64,000 nucleotides of DNA from Sapria himalayana. Taxonomy: Eukaryota > Streptophyta > Magnoliopsida > Malpighiales > Rafflesiaceae. Within the stretch, counting starts at the first letter, position 1. The number at the start of each line of letters is the position of its first letter. The notes beneath the pieces were generated by a model. It ran no database searches. It saw only the letters and a program-made list of their open reading frames with translations, and was not told the DNA's origin. Below, one piece after another: positions 24,465 through 36,151 of the stretch. Made by a program: the position numbers and the translations under genes. The stretch lies in the NCBI GenBank assembly GCA_029783825.1, contig JAREIK010000801.1, positions 10,630,391 to 10,694,390 of the forward strand. The letters run 5' to 3'.

Positions 24465-24676
24465 AAGGAGGAGAGGGAGAGAGAGGGAGAGAGATAAGGT
24501 GGGGAGAGAGGGGGGTAGAGAAATCGAGAGACGGGGGGAGAGAAAAGGAGGGAGAGAGAGTGGGAGAGAAGGTGAAAGGGAGAGAAGGAGATAGGGGGGA
24601 GAGGGGGAGAGAGAGGGGGAGAGAGGAGAGAGGGAATGAGAGAGAGGGGGGGTGGAGAGAGAGAGAGAGAGAACAA
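24465..24676. repeat. Purine-strand GA/GGGA tract
   Basis: About 210 bases almost entirely A and G on the plus strand (GAGAGGGAGAGAG-type). Long open frames here, Ser/Leu/Pro on one strand and Glu/Arg/Gly on the other, are composition artefacts. 24182-24464 shows nothing recognisable. Confidence 0.9.
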
Positions 24677-25129
24677 GCAAGAAAGAAGAGCCAGAAAAAA
24701 AATAACAAGAGCGAGAGTGTGACACAGAAAAAGAGGAAGATAATAATTGAAAAAATTATATAGGGAGAGAGATACACATAGAGAGTGTAGTGTTAGAATG
24801 AAGAATTATATAAAAGAAAATATAATTTCTTCAGTACAAACCTATCAAATATTACATTTTTTGTTATACATAAGTTCATATTTGAGCCTGAGGCCCAAGG
24901 GCTGGGATTAGGTAAGAGTATGACCCTTATTTGTATTATACCATATATGAGCCTAATCAACGGACACTCTCATGCTATGTGCTTACATATTATTAATATT
25001 ATATATTTAGCCATTTTATTTCAAGTTGGTGCAAAAAAAATAGTATTATCCCATATATAATTATATGTTAGGGTACATATAGTAAATGAAGTTATAAATA
25101 GTTACATTTAGTTTAACATATAATTATAT

Positions 25130-26500
25130 ATATATATATATGCATACAAGTAGTTATAAGTAAATATAAATAAATGTATACAAAGTTATAAACAATTATA
25201 TAGATTTACATATATGTATACATATATGTATACATAATTAAAAATAAAGTTATATTTATTTATATAAAGTTTTTAATTGTTATACAAAATTTATATATAT
25301 GTATACTCATTTAGTTAAACATTATGTTGTATGTTTTTATACATATAATTATAAATATAGTTACATGTTATACATATAGTTACACGTATGGTTAAACTTA
25401 TATTTTTACGTATATGTATATATATTTTTGCATATGATTTCATATATTTATACATATAGTTATGTATAGGTATGGATATACTAAAATATAATTTTTATAC
25501 TAATATATAAAAATGTATATTAAATACATTTTGTTATATATGTATATATATATATATAGTTATGTATAAAGTTTTTATAGTTATACATATAGTAAGATAG
25601 AATTATTTATAGTTATATGTTATTATACATATAATATATATAGTCATAAAAATGTATATATCGTTAAAGATTTAGTTATATATATATTAATTTATTTATT
25701 TATTTATTTATACGAGTAGTTATATTTAGTTATACATAAATATATACAATGTTATAAACAAATATATAGATTTACATACATGTATACATATATGCATAAA
25801 TAGTTAAAAATATAGTTATATTTAATTATATAAAATTTTATTTAGTTTTATAAAATTTATATATATACACATATAATTAAACATAATGTTTTATGTTTTA
25901 ATACATGTAATTATAAATATAGTTACATGTGGTTATACATTTAGTTACACATAATTATACTTATATTTATACATGCAGGTATATATATTTATTCATATAA
26001 TTTTATTTATTTATACATATAGATATGTATAGGTATAGATATAGTAAAATACATTTTTATATGCTAATATATACAAATGTATATTAAATATAAGATGTAA
26101 ATTATATATTTAAATATAATTATGTATAAAGCTGTTATCGTTATATATATAATAATATACATTTATTTAAAGTTATATGTTATTATACATATAGTATATA
26201 TAGCTATTAATATTTTTATATATTTAAAGACATTGTTATATATAAATATATTCATACAAATAGTTATACACAAATATATAAAGTTATCAATAAATATAAA
26301 GATTAATATATGTATACATAGTTATAAATATAGTTATATTTAATGTTGTAGAGTGTTATATAATTATACAAATATTTATATATAGTTATACAAATATTTA
26401 TACATAGTTATACACATATAGTTAAATATAATGTTGTATGTTATTATACATGTAATTATAAATATAGTTACGTGTGGGTATACATATAGTTACACAAATA
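25130..26500. repeat. AT-rich tandem repeat, period ~550 bp, about 2.5 units
   Basis: Units begin near 25140, 25708 and 26255. They share TA(C/T)AAGTAGTTATA-type starts, then ATAAACAA(T/A)TATATAGATTTACATA, a GTATACATATATG cluster and AAATATAGTTATATTTA. Built of TATA/GTTATA words, with no genuine coding. 24680-25129 is AT-rich with nothing recognised. Confidence 0.6.
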
Positions 26501-26559
26501 CTCATAATTCTAAACACTTAAAATAATCAAATCCTACTTGCGTTATCATGATAATGATT

Positions 26560-26665
26560 TTTGAATCCAAGATTTCTAAAAAGTAATTAGTTGGATGGTT
26601 GGTGACATCATTAAATGGGTGTAAGCCCTGGGTTTGAACCCATCATTGTTCTTTAAAGAAGTATA
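26560..26665 (+). other. Possible tRNA-derived SINE head
   Basis: A B-box-like GGGTTTGAACCC (26630-26641) preceded about 45 nt upstream by an A-box-like AGTTGGATGGTTGG, the spacing of an RNA polymerase III internal promoter. No cloverleaf folds well by eye, so a tRNA gene is unlikely. A plant SINE remnant is the best reading, with weak support. Confidence 0.3.
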
Positions 26666-27229
26666 TTTTGGTAAACTCTATGAGAATCAAAATTTGAATT
26701 TTGATTTCTAAAACTATTATTTTAGATTTAAATTTTTTAAAAACTAATGTGAGATAAACAAAGTTGATGTATTTTGGTGCAACAAAAGTGGATAAAAGTT
26801 ATAATATATAGGAAAAAAAGTTAAGGGGAACCAAAATGAAAATAATTATATTTTTTTATAATTTTTAATTTTAATATAACATTTGGGGACCCAAATCCAA
26901 AATATTTATGATTTGGGTCTTCCAAATTCCTATACTGATAATTACCTTCCTGTATTCATACGAATGCATATACTCAAGTATGCATATGAGTTTATGTAGA
27001 AACTCATTATTTCGTAAACAACAACATATTCATATGGAGTTCATAAATACTCTGTATGCATAAATATATGCATAAACTCGTTTTTGCATACTGAGTAAGC
27101 TGAAACGAGTTTATGCATAATGTTTTTTTTAAATTATATTGGGATAATACGAGTATCTGAATATAGGTACTAAAATATAACCCAAATCATAGATATTTTT
27201 TTTGGATTCCATAACATAATTATCCATTA

Positions 27230-27261
<32 letters not shown>

Positions 27262-29702
27262 TGTATAGATTAAGGATGAAAATATTAAGTATTATTATTA
27301 TTATTAGTGTTGTGGAGGAATTCTATTTTTTTTTTTTGCAAAGTTAGATAAAAGTTAGTGCTATTTATGGATGCAACAATTTATAATGAATAGTACTTTC
27401 ATTGTCAAGAAAAACTTTTTAATAAAATTTTAAAATTGAACTAATTTAAGAAAATACTTCTCAGAGCAATATTCATACCTTTTAGTGGTATCAATGCATA
27501 ATATTAAATTGTTTCTGTTATTTTGTTTTGTAATTTAAGAGATGCAAGCCTAATATTGTTTTCTATTTGAAGATTAGAATGATTAGGATTTCTTGTTATG
27601 CATGTAATTGCTACTTAAAATCTACAAGGCTACTCTAATTTCTTTATCATCTTAAACTTTTTCTCATTCTCTTACTGCTTCTTCTTCATCTTTTTCTACT
27701 TTTTCTTCTTGTACTGCTACTACCACAAATGAGTATCTATTTTTAAATGAGAATGCTCATTTATATATGAGATAATATTTCTTTATGCTTTATTATTAAC
27801 ATGGTCTATAGTATATTCCATTATACTTTCTCATTAATCAAATATAAAAGTATAAATTATAGTTCAATTGAGAAAGCTTACTACTAGATGAGTATCTAAT
27901 AGCAATTAGAGTATAAAGGGTAGATTAATTACCAATTGTGCAAGATTAATAATAGATGAGTATCAACTTGCAACATATAGGAATCCATTTGTTAGAACAT
28001 ATGTCTGAGTGGTTGACATGCCATTGTTGACAACTTCCTTGATTTGATAGAGCATAGTGATATATGTATCTCACACATCAACCATGATACAACATCAATA
28101 TACATTTTTTTACAAGGTAAATTGTCTTGAGATTGGTAATATATGTTCTACAATTCATCTCCATTGGAGAAACTAAGGTCTTGAAAGACTAACAATGGTC
28201 TCCTTTGATGATAATATTTTCTTTGTGACAAGATTAATCAATCAAAAAGTTTGGTTACCTAACAACAACAAATCAATAGAGCAAGAAAAGACATGAAAAT
28301 TCAATTGATATGCCTTCCAAACTCAAAAGATTATCAAAAGATAACTATCAATGGGTTTCAAACCTATTTGAAAAATATTATAGCTCAAATATCAAACAAG
28401 TTAATTAAATATGATAGTTTTGAATTAAATCACACAATTATTTTTCATTTTTCCAAACTATACTTAATAGAGTTGAATTAATATATAGAATATATATATA
28501 TATATATATATTCACATTATTTTTATTACACACACAAGCACATACACACTAAAAAAATTCTGAACAAATTAACCAAAATGGCTTTTCTAGATTTTTCAGA
28601 AATGACGTTAAATGCATAGCACATAGTAATTTTAATAATGCAAAAATTATAAACACATATACACACTACCATAAAATAAACGAACACAACAAAAAACTTA
28701 TACTATCAAAAAATACACTGCTAAAAAACTTACCATAAATAATACAAACTATGATCATACACACACTCTCATTTTATCATTCATAAAATAGCAAAATACA
28801 TATTAAAACTATATTTTTTTGAATAATTATTCTAAAAAATTTATTTTTTAGAATAATTATTAGATATCATCTTTTTGTGCTCTATTTGTAATTTAGATAA
28901 TAAATCAAGAACATATGCATTTTTGTTTCGTGCTCCTCACTCGAGAACACCCGTGAACAAAAACATTAGCAATGGGCCATGCAAAATTGAAGTTTTAAAT
29001 AGAAATATTTATAACCATAACAAAAAAAAGATACCAGCAAACTATAGCATCAAAATCACCCAACCCATGTTAAAGAAGTTCACCCACTTAATACCAACAT
29101 GCCCAAACAATGCATAATAATTTTTTCCTTTCACATCTATGGTAATAAAAAAATGATAGATATAATAATGTTTAAATAGTTTATATATACTTTTTTTATA
29201 GTTATATATATATAGTTATGTTTAAACATACTTATTTAAAGCACACTTATATTTATGTATACTATTTTTGTATACAAAATGTAGTTATTTATATTGAACA
29301 ATTTATTAATTCGACATACCTACTGTGCACCATCAAAATCCACACAATGACAATGCATTATATCACAAATGCATGAAGTATGTATATGATTAAGTATATA
29401 TACACAATCCAAGAACACCATGATGAATAAAGGAGAATTTCAGAAATAATAAATAATAGAATCAATACGCATAAGCTTAATCAAGTTAATCGATGAAGAA
29501 TAAATGTATAAAACATACCTCAAATCAAATAAAAATTAAAACTTAAACCTCGAAATTGAATATATGTTGAAGCATCGGTGTCGAGGGATGGATGGCCTTC
29601 TACAGAAGTTCGTGTCACTAAAGCGTCAGTGTCCAAAAAGATAATCACGTTGTAAATATTAGCAAATTTTTATATTTTTAATAATTAAAACATTAAATAA
29701 AT

Positions 29703-29761
<59 letters not shown>

Positions 29762-30969
29762 CAAAAAGACTAAATAATTTTATTCACTATTAAAATTTTT
29801 TCGAACAAAATTAATGTGCGTGTTGCAAGGTACAAATGAAAAATAAACACCTTAAAATTTTTATTATAATATTAATATAAACAATAAATATATAAACAAT
29901 AAATATATGAATAATAAATATATAAACAATAAATATATAAACAATAAAAAAAATATGATTAGCCTTATAAAAAAAATATCAAATAGGTACAAAATTAACA
30001 AACTTCATATAATAAGACATAAATGAAAAGTTGATTTGCCTCATAGTCACTTACCTAAGAGTTATAAAATACTATTAATGTTAAAAAATATATAAAAATT
30101 TATATTTTATCGTTATAAATTTTTAAGAATTCATATTAATTTATACGAAGATAATATGAAATAATTTTAAAGGCATAAAATTTCATATTATTTGATATTA
30201 TTAATAATATTTAAAATTCAATAAATTACTTAAAGTGAGAAGATACTTAAAATAAGTTATATTTATTATTTTAATAAAAACTTTATGTTATAAGCTAATA
30301 GTCAAAATATTTCTCAATTGTTTAATTCACATAAATTTTTATAAGTACAAACATTTATGTATTTATTTATAAATAATAATTTATTTATTTTTAACTTTCT
30401 TATAAAAATTATATTTATATTATATTTCTAGATTTTCAAATTTTGTATTATTTATTTATTTAAAAGTTTTCTATAATAATAAATTTTTTTTACTTATAAT
30501 AATATTAATTTTTACTAGTTTATTCGTCAATTCAGATAATTTATAAAATATTTTCTATTTTATTATACAATAAATTAATTTATAATTATATTAGTAGAAA
30601 TTTTAATATATGTTAATTTAATTTTTAAAATAAAGAAAAAAATTATTATACTTATTGAATTTATTATTTAATGTTACTTTAATACAAATTTTTAAGTTTC
30701 TTATTTTAAAATTTTAGAAAAATTTTTTGTATAATTTTATAAAAAATTAATACATCATAAAAATAGTTAATTTAGTCTTTATTAATATATAAAATTATTT
30801 TTTGTATTTGATATTTTTTAAATTATTTAATTTATAATATAATATTTTTATGATTTTACGAAGAGAATGTATGTTTCAAGGATTGCTCATCTATAGACCA
30901 TTAACATACATTTAATAAACAAAATTAAATAAAATATTAAAACAAATAAAAAATAAAAAAGATTATATA
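26666..30969. other. AT-rich CACTA interior, no gene seen
   Basis: Very AT-rich sequence with a TG tract (27230-27258), an uninterrupted AT tract of about 25 units (29708-29757) and four copies of a 15-mer like AATAAATATATAAAC (29881-29945). No protein motif found in six frames. Open segments at 28293 and 28875 look random. Confidence 0.55.
29708..29757. repeat. AT microsatellite
   Basis: About 25 uninterrupted TA dinucleotides. Confidence 0.95.
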
Positions 30970-31659
30970 ATTAAACATTGGATAGGGAAATACCGTCGAT
31001 AAATCCGAGGCTAAATTATGGATTTTATAAGGTAGGAAAAATTCGTTGCTATACTACGTATTTTACTAGTTCGAGAAAATCCATCACTAAATCATGGATT
31101 TTATTAGTGAGGGAAATTCCCTCGTTAAATCCGTCACTAAATCATGTATTTTATCAGTAATGAATATTCTGTCGCTAAATCCATCGCTATATCATATATT
31201 TTATTAGTAAGAGAAATTTTATCACTAAATCCATCGCTATATCATGATTTTTATTAGCAAGAGAAATTCCATCACTAAATGATGAATTTTATTAGCGAGG
31301 GAAAATACCTCGCTAAATCCATCGCTAAATTTTGGCTAGTATTAGCGAGGGATATTTCGTTGTTAATCCATCTCTAAATTCCCCACTTTTCTTGAGCAGA
31401 ATTTACGAAAATTTTTCATCGCTAAAAGCCTCGCTTTTCTTGAACGGAATTTACGAAAATCTTCCGTCGCTAAATCCTCCATTTTTTTAATGGAATTTAC
31501 AAAAAATTTTTCCTCGGTTATCTATCGCTAATTCGTTGCTATTTTTTTCGAAAAAAAAAACATTAATCCTTTGCTATTCCCTAGTTAATCCATTGCAATT
31601 TAGCTAGGGATTGATCCCTAGCTAAAATTTCCTAGCTAAAACGAATTTTTCTTGTAGTG
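30970..31659. repeat. CACTA right terminal and subterminal repeats
   Basis: Dense array of direct and inverted words around CGCTAAATCCATCGCTA and TTAGCGAGGGAA, about every 20-30 bases, ending in CTTGTAGTG. It is denser and longer than the left array. With the genes transcribed leftward, this is the promoter-proximal end of the element. Confidence 0.85.
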
Positions 31660-33301
31660 AAGGTTATAGATTATAAATCATATTGTCCGTAATAAATTAA
31701 TTTAAGTTATGGGGATCTTCAAATTAAATATTACTGGGGCGGTCCACTATCAATGAGAATGAAGTGACCTTAATCTGGGTAACTAATGTGAGGACATTTA
31801 AGTGGAGGCTCCATATATAATAAGATTATATAGGACAGGACCAAGACGTAGTTTTCGAATTCTTTTAAATACCGTTTATCTCAAGAATTAAAATAGCACC
31901 GCTAGATGATCATATGAAGATCAATCTCAATCCTGAGTAGTCATAGACTTCTATTTATGTCAATTGGGCCTTTTGAGTCATGTGTTAAAGCCCATTATAA
32001 AATGGGCACAATACTTGTGTCTTGGAGACCCATTGATGTATGCAGCTGGGAATGGATCATATTATAAACAATAGACATGAAATCCAAACCTTCATATAAA
32101 AGCTGGACAGTTGGTTTCCTTAAGTGTTGGTTCTAGAATTGATCAATTTGAGCGCTATAATTTATAATAGATTTATAAATTATCTGTTCACTAGTGGATT
32201 AATAGAACTCAAGGATCAAGATATAATTAGAGGAGCAAAATAGTAATTTCACCCGACTCTAGTTATGAACTACTTCTTAGAGGATAGAATTCAATGTAAT
32301 AATTAAATCAATGGACACTCTAATTTTCTGAGTAAAATCAATACTGTAAGGACAAGAGTTCCATTTCAAGTTTTTAGTGGAATAACTATGAAATTAATAA
32401 ATTAAAATAATTGATTAAAGAGTTTAATTAATTATTGAATTTATTAGAGCTTGAAATTAAATCTCCATGGGTTCTAATTCCACCTCCTTTAATAATATAA
32501 TGAACAATTCATGATTTGGAATAAATTATACTCTCTATAACAATTTAAAATGATTAGATTATTTTAAATTACAAATAATAATTAGTTATTATTTGAATTC
32601 GAATCTAATTCATTTGCTTATTGAATAAGGAAATAATCTATAAAGAGAAATAATATTATTAATTCAATTCCTTATTTGATAAGGATTTGAAATTAAGAAT
32701 ATTAAATATTATTAATTCATTTCCTTATTTGATAAGGATTTGAACTTAAGAATATTAAATATTATTAATTCATTTTAATATTTGATAAGGATTTGAATTT
32801 AAGAATATTAAAATATTTATTAATTCATTTTCTTATTTGATAAGGATTTGAATTAAAGAATATTAAATATTTATTAATTCATTTCTTTATTTGATAAGAA
32901 TTTAAATTTAAGAATATTAAATATTATTAATTCATTTCCTTATTTGATAAGGATTTGAATTTAAGAATATTAAATATTTATTAATTCATTTCCTTATTTG
33001 ATAAGGATTTGAATCTAAGAATATTAAATATAATTAATTCATTTCCTTATTTGATATGGATATGAAATAATTATAAAAAGATAAGCAGATTTATTTCCTT
33101 TTTATAAACCCTAGCCTCCTAGAGAGTTTCTTTTCTGAGAGACTCCTTGCATCATGTGTTGAATATGCAAAGTAGTTCTAGAGTGTATTGTTCCAGACCA
33201 TGTGTTGAAGATGTGTTTGCATGAGTTACTACTAAAAATAAGATTTCCTGAAAAATATTTTAAAACCTAATTCCACTATGTTTTTTATTTTATTCCCAAC
33301 A
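31660..33301 (+). repeat. Copia 5' LTR, right part
   Basis: Continues the LTR after the CACTA insertion: AAGGTTATAGATTATAAATC aligns to 44105 onwards. It contains the ~50 bp minisatellite. It lacks about 130 bp present in the 3' LTR (about 45530-45670), the break being at CCAGA(CC/TC) near 33195. Ends CCCAACA. Confidence 0.9.
32640..33060 (+). repeat. LTR minisatellite, ~50 bp unit, about 8 copies
   Basis: Unit built from TTATTTGATAAGGATTTGAA, a TTAAGAATATTAAATATTATT stretch and AATTCATTTCC. Copy number differs from the 3' LTR array (about 6), so it changed after insertion. Confidence 0.9.
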
Positions 33302-33320
33302 ATTGGTATTGGAGTGAGGT
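33302..33320 (+). promoter_or_regulatory. Copia primer-binding site (diverged)
   Basis: Right after the LTR end, TTGGTATTGGAGTGAGG resembles the plant copia site TGGTATCAGAGC complementary to initiator methionine tRNA, with several changes. Confidence 0.6.
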
Positions 33321-33378
33321 TACAATCCTCCAACCAGTGGGGAATTCATAGTGATTCATGTAAATGCATATTAATGTG

Positions 33379-33400
33379 TGTGTGTGTGTGTGTGTGTGTG
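33379..33400 (+). repeat. GT microsatellite
   Basis: About ten GT units in the copia leader, just upstream of the triplicated region. Confidence 0.9.
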
Positions 33401-33587
33401 TTTAAAAAAAGTGTTTTCTTGATTAATGCATGAGAGGACATTCTTACATATTTTAATGTGATTATTTGTGTGTTTTTGTATGGTTGAATGAGGGTTGTTA
33501 ATTATATGGTGTTTTTGGTTTAGGTTTTCTTATTTCCCTTAGATCTTATGTAAACAATTATTGGCATATGATTTTTTGTAATTTGTT

Positions 33588-36151
33588 TTCTTGGTGGACC
33601 GCAATTTACACAATGGGCTTGGACATGAAGATCTTTGGAATTATTTAATTGCAAGAAGCCTATTATGTAATTCCATTAAATTTCAAAAGTTGTAATTATT
33701 AGAAATATCCAAAAACACCCAACCCATTTTTTTATTAATTTACTTTATGTTATCAAATGTATGAGATGCAATTTGTATAACATGCCCATGCATATAACAT
33801 GTCATACATGAATGCCCACTATATTGTGTCATGTATACCATCCTTTAGAAACATGTTCTACAAGGAATGTTTGTTTTTTTTCAACTGAATAATAAATTAA
33901 ATAATGGATATAGTTTAATAGTTTAACTTAGTAATTTCTAATTTAATTTAATTTGGGCTTGCATGGTTAATGGTTAGGCCCGTATAACCAAGATTATTCA
34001 ATTATAATAAAATAATTGATTTTGCTAAAAAGAAAGTAAATAAACAATAGGCCCAAATATGTTTGGACTTAAAGTTAATTAATTAGGCCCTATCCACATA
34101 TAAACCTAGGTTTATCTAAACTGGTTAGATCCGATTAGATTGGAATAGTTTTAACTAATAAACATAGGTCCAATTAGATTGAACTCTATATGCCTATTTA
34201 ATTTAATGGAATTAGATTCTAATAACCTAGTAATTAATTGTATAGGATATAATAATTTGCTAGGATTATAAAACATATGATGTTTTATAACTAGAAAACA
34301 CATAAGTTTAAAATATTAGTGGGGGAAGGGCATGTGACAATGTACCCTATGGTCTCCATCGATAGTCCAACACCATGAGGTTTTAGGTGGTGCCTAGTGA
34401 TGCCTTAATTATGTCCTCCCTACAGAGGGTGTCCACTTGGGCTAATATCATCATTGCACTTCCTTTGCGATAGGGTTTGGATGATGTATTCTAAGATTGA
34501 CCTACCATACGGCGACAATCTTGGTTTAAGTTGTTAGAACTTGAAATGATGGGTCACACTTACGAAGATATAATTAAACGGTTAATTGTATCTTGACCAA
34601 AATAAAGGTAGTTAATAAATGAGTGAACATATGAGATATTTTGAGTCTCATTTATTAATTTGAGATAGTCTCAAATTTAATTTATAATTAGTAAGACCTA
34701 CTCTACGGTGACATATTATTTGTAGGTTAACTTACCTTGGATTAATTTTTTCTTTTGTGTTTTAATTTCTATGCATTCATGCATCACGTTAACTATTCCA
34801 AAATATATTTGATGTTTCTTCTGCTGTATGTAATAAATATTATTTATTTTCTTATTTGTTTAATTTCAGCAATCATGTCTACCTCAAACCCCATAATTAC
34901 TTTACTCACGAATGAATCCTTAACTAGTGATAATTTTTTAAAGTGGAAAAGTAATATTAATATTGTGCAGGTCTGAGAGAACAATAGATTTGTTCTCATT
35001 GAGGAATGTACTGCAGAACCTGTAGCCAATGCCACTCTCGTAGTGTACGAAAACCATATGAATGATGTATTCAAGCCAATAACAAAGCTCGAGCTTATAT
35101 GCTATCCAGTATGTCAGACGTGCTTAGGCTAAAACATGAGAGGATGGAAACAACCATTAAGATTATGGATTCCCTCCAAAACATGTTCATAAAATAATCC
35201 GAACAGTCACGTCATGAAGCTACTAGAAAGTACTTGAATGCGAAGATGAGTAAAGGTACTCTTGTTCATGACCATGTTTTGAATATGGCTAATTATATAA
35301 ATGAGGGAGAGCTGCACGGGGCCACAATAGATGAGCGCACCCAAGTGAGTATAATATTGGATTCACTCACTTCTGATTTCCTTCAATTCACCAGCAACTA
35401 TGTATGAACAAGCTGAACTATAATGTAACCCAGATGTTGGATGAATTGCGAACCTTCGAGGCCATATAGAATACAAGGACTCAAAAGGATGAAGTAAATG
35501 TTGCTGAAGCCAATGCATCATCCTCTTTTGACAATAAGAAGAAGAGAAAGAACATAAAGGGTGCCTCTACAGAAAGACCGATCAAGAAGCAGAATGCTTT
35601 TATAGCTAGCGATAAGAAGAAGGGCTCCAGACAAAAGAACCCAAAAGAAAATGTTTCCACTGTGGAGTCGAAGGGCACTGGAAGAGAAACTGTAACAAGT
35701 ATCTCTCCGAATTGAAGGAGTAAAAGAAAGGTAAATTTGATTTACTAGTTTTAGAAGCCAATTTAGTGGAAGTTGATAATCAATCTTGGATAATTGATTC
35801 ATGGTCCACTAATCATATTTGTTGTTCTTTGAAGATGCTTAGTTCTTCTAGGGAACTTGCTAATAGTGAATGCTCAATGATAGTTCAAAAATGGGGCGAC
35901 GTGTTGGCAGTTGCAGTGGGAGCTGTTCATTTAGAATTAGGAAATAAATTTCTTATTTTGAAAATGTTTATTGCATTTCTGGATTCAGGAGAAATTTAAT
36001 TTCAATTTCTAAATTGTATGAAAAATTGTTTATTATTTCATTTAATAATAATCAGATTATTATTTACAGAAATGGTTTAAACATTTGACATGCCAATAAT
36101 GAAAATAAGCTTTACATACTAAGCCTAAGAAGAAAAGATTCTTGATAAAGA
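33588..36151 (+). repeat. Tandem triplication, unit 1 (2,564 bp)
   Basis: First of three direct units, each covering copia leader, gag and protease. It starts TTCTTGGTGGACC and ends in the junction CTTGATAAAGATTCTTGG. Relative to units 2 and 3 it has A at 33963, C at 33980 and C at 34094. Confidence 0.97.
34875..36130 (+). pseudogene. Copia gag-protease, copy 1
   Basis: ATG at 34875 (MSTSNPIITLLTNES) opens gag, stopped by TGA after 34 codons (NIVQV then stop). Gag continues in shifting frames to a zinc knuckle CFHCGVEGHWKRNC (about 35656-35700, CX2CX4HX4C intact) that delivers the nucleic-acid binding function. The aspartic protease follows at about 35766-35999 (NQSWIIDSWSTNHICC). The catalytic DSG/DTG motif reads DSW, so it could not be active even without the stops. 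Copies at 37439 and 40003 share these defects. Confidence 0.85.

Larger units (their letters stand above)
13035..31659 (-). mobile_element. CACTA (En/Spm) transposon, 18.6 kb, decayed
   Basis: The left end reads CACTACAAAAAAAATTCC and the right end reads TTTTTCTTGTAGTG, the signature CACTA inverted termini. The 3 bp flanks are AAC (13032-13034) and AAG (31660-31662). The empty site in the copia 3' LTR reads GGATCAAGGTTAT, giving AAG as the original target with one later change at left. Both ends carry subterminal repeats with the word TTAGCGA/CGCTAAAT. Two minus-strand genes, TNP2-like and Transposase_24-like, are the usual CACTA pair. The element is enlarged by GCN-rich tandem repeats, a 3.3 kb hAT element and AT-rich repeats. 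Confidence 0.9.

Noticed and set aside
24343..24777. 144-codon Ser/Leu/Pro frame and 101-codon Glu/Arg/Gly frame
   Set aside because: Produced by the homopurine GA tract; no real protein features.
26122..26343. 73-codon Ile/Tyr/Lys-rich frame
   Set aside because: AT satellite-like repeat; composition explains it.
26590..26650. tRNA gene
   Set aside because: B-box is good but no acceptor or anticodon stem pairs convincingly; treated as a possible SINE.
30978..31160. 60-codon open frame
   Set aside because: Lies in CACTA subterminal repeats; its repeated peptide reflects the DNA repeats.
32640..33060. Regular ~50 bp repeats considered as a CRISPR-like array
   Set aside because: The repeats are contiguous with no unique spacers, lie in a plant LTR, and the same array occurs in the partner LTR.
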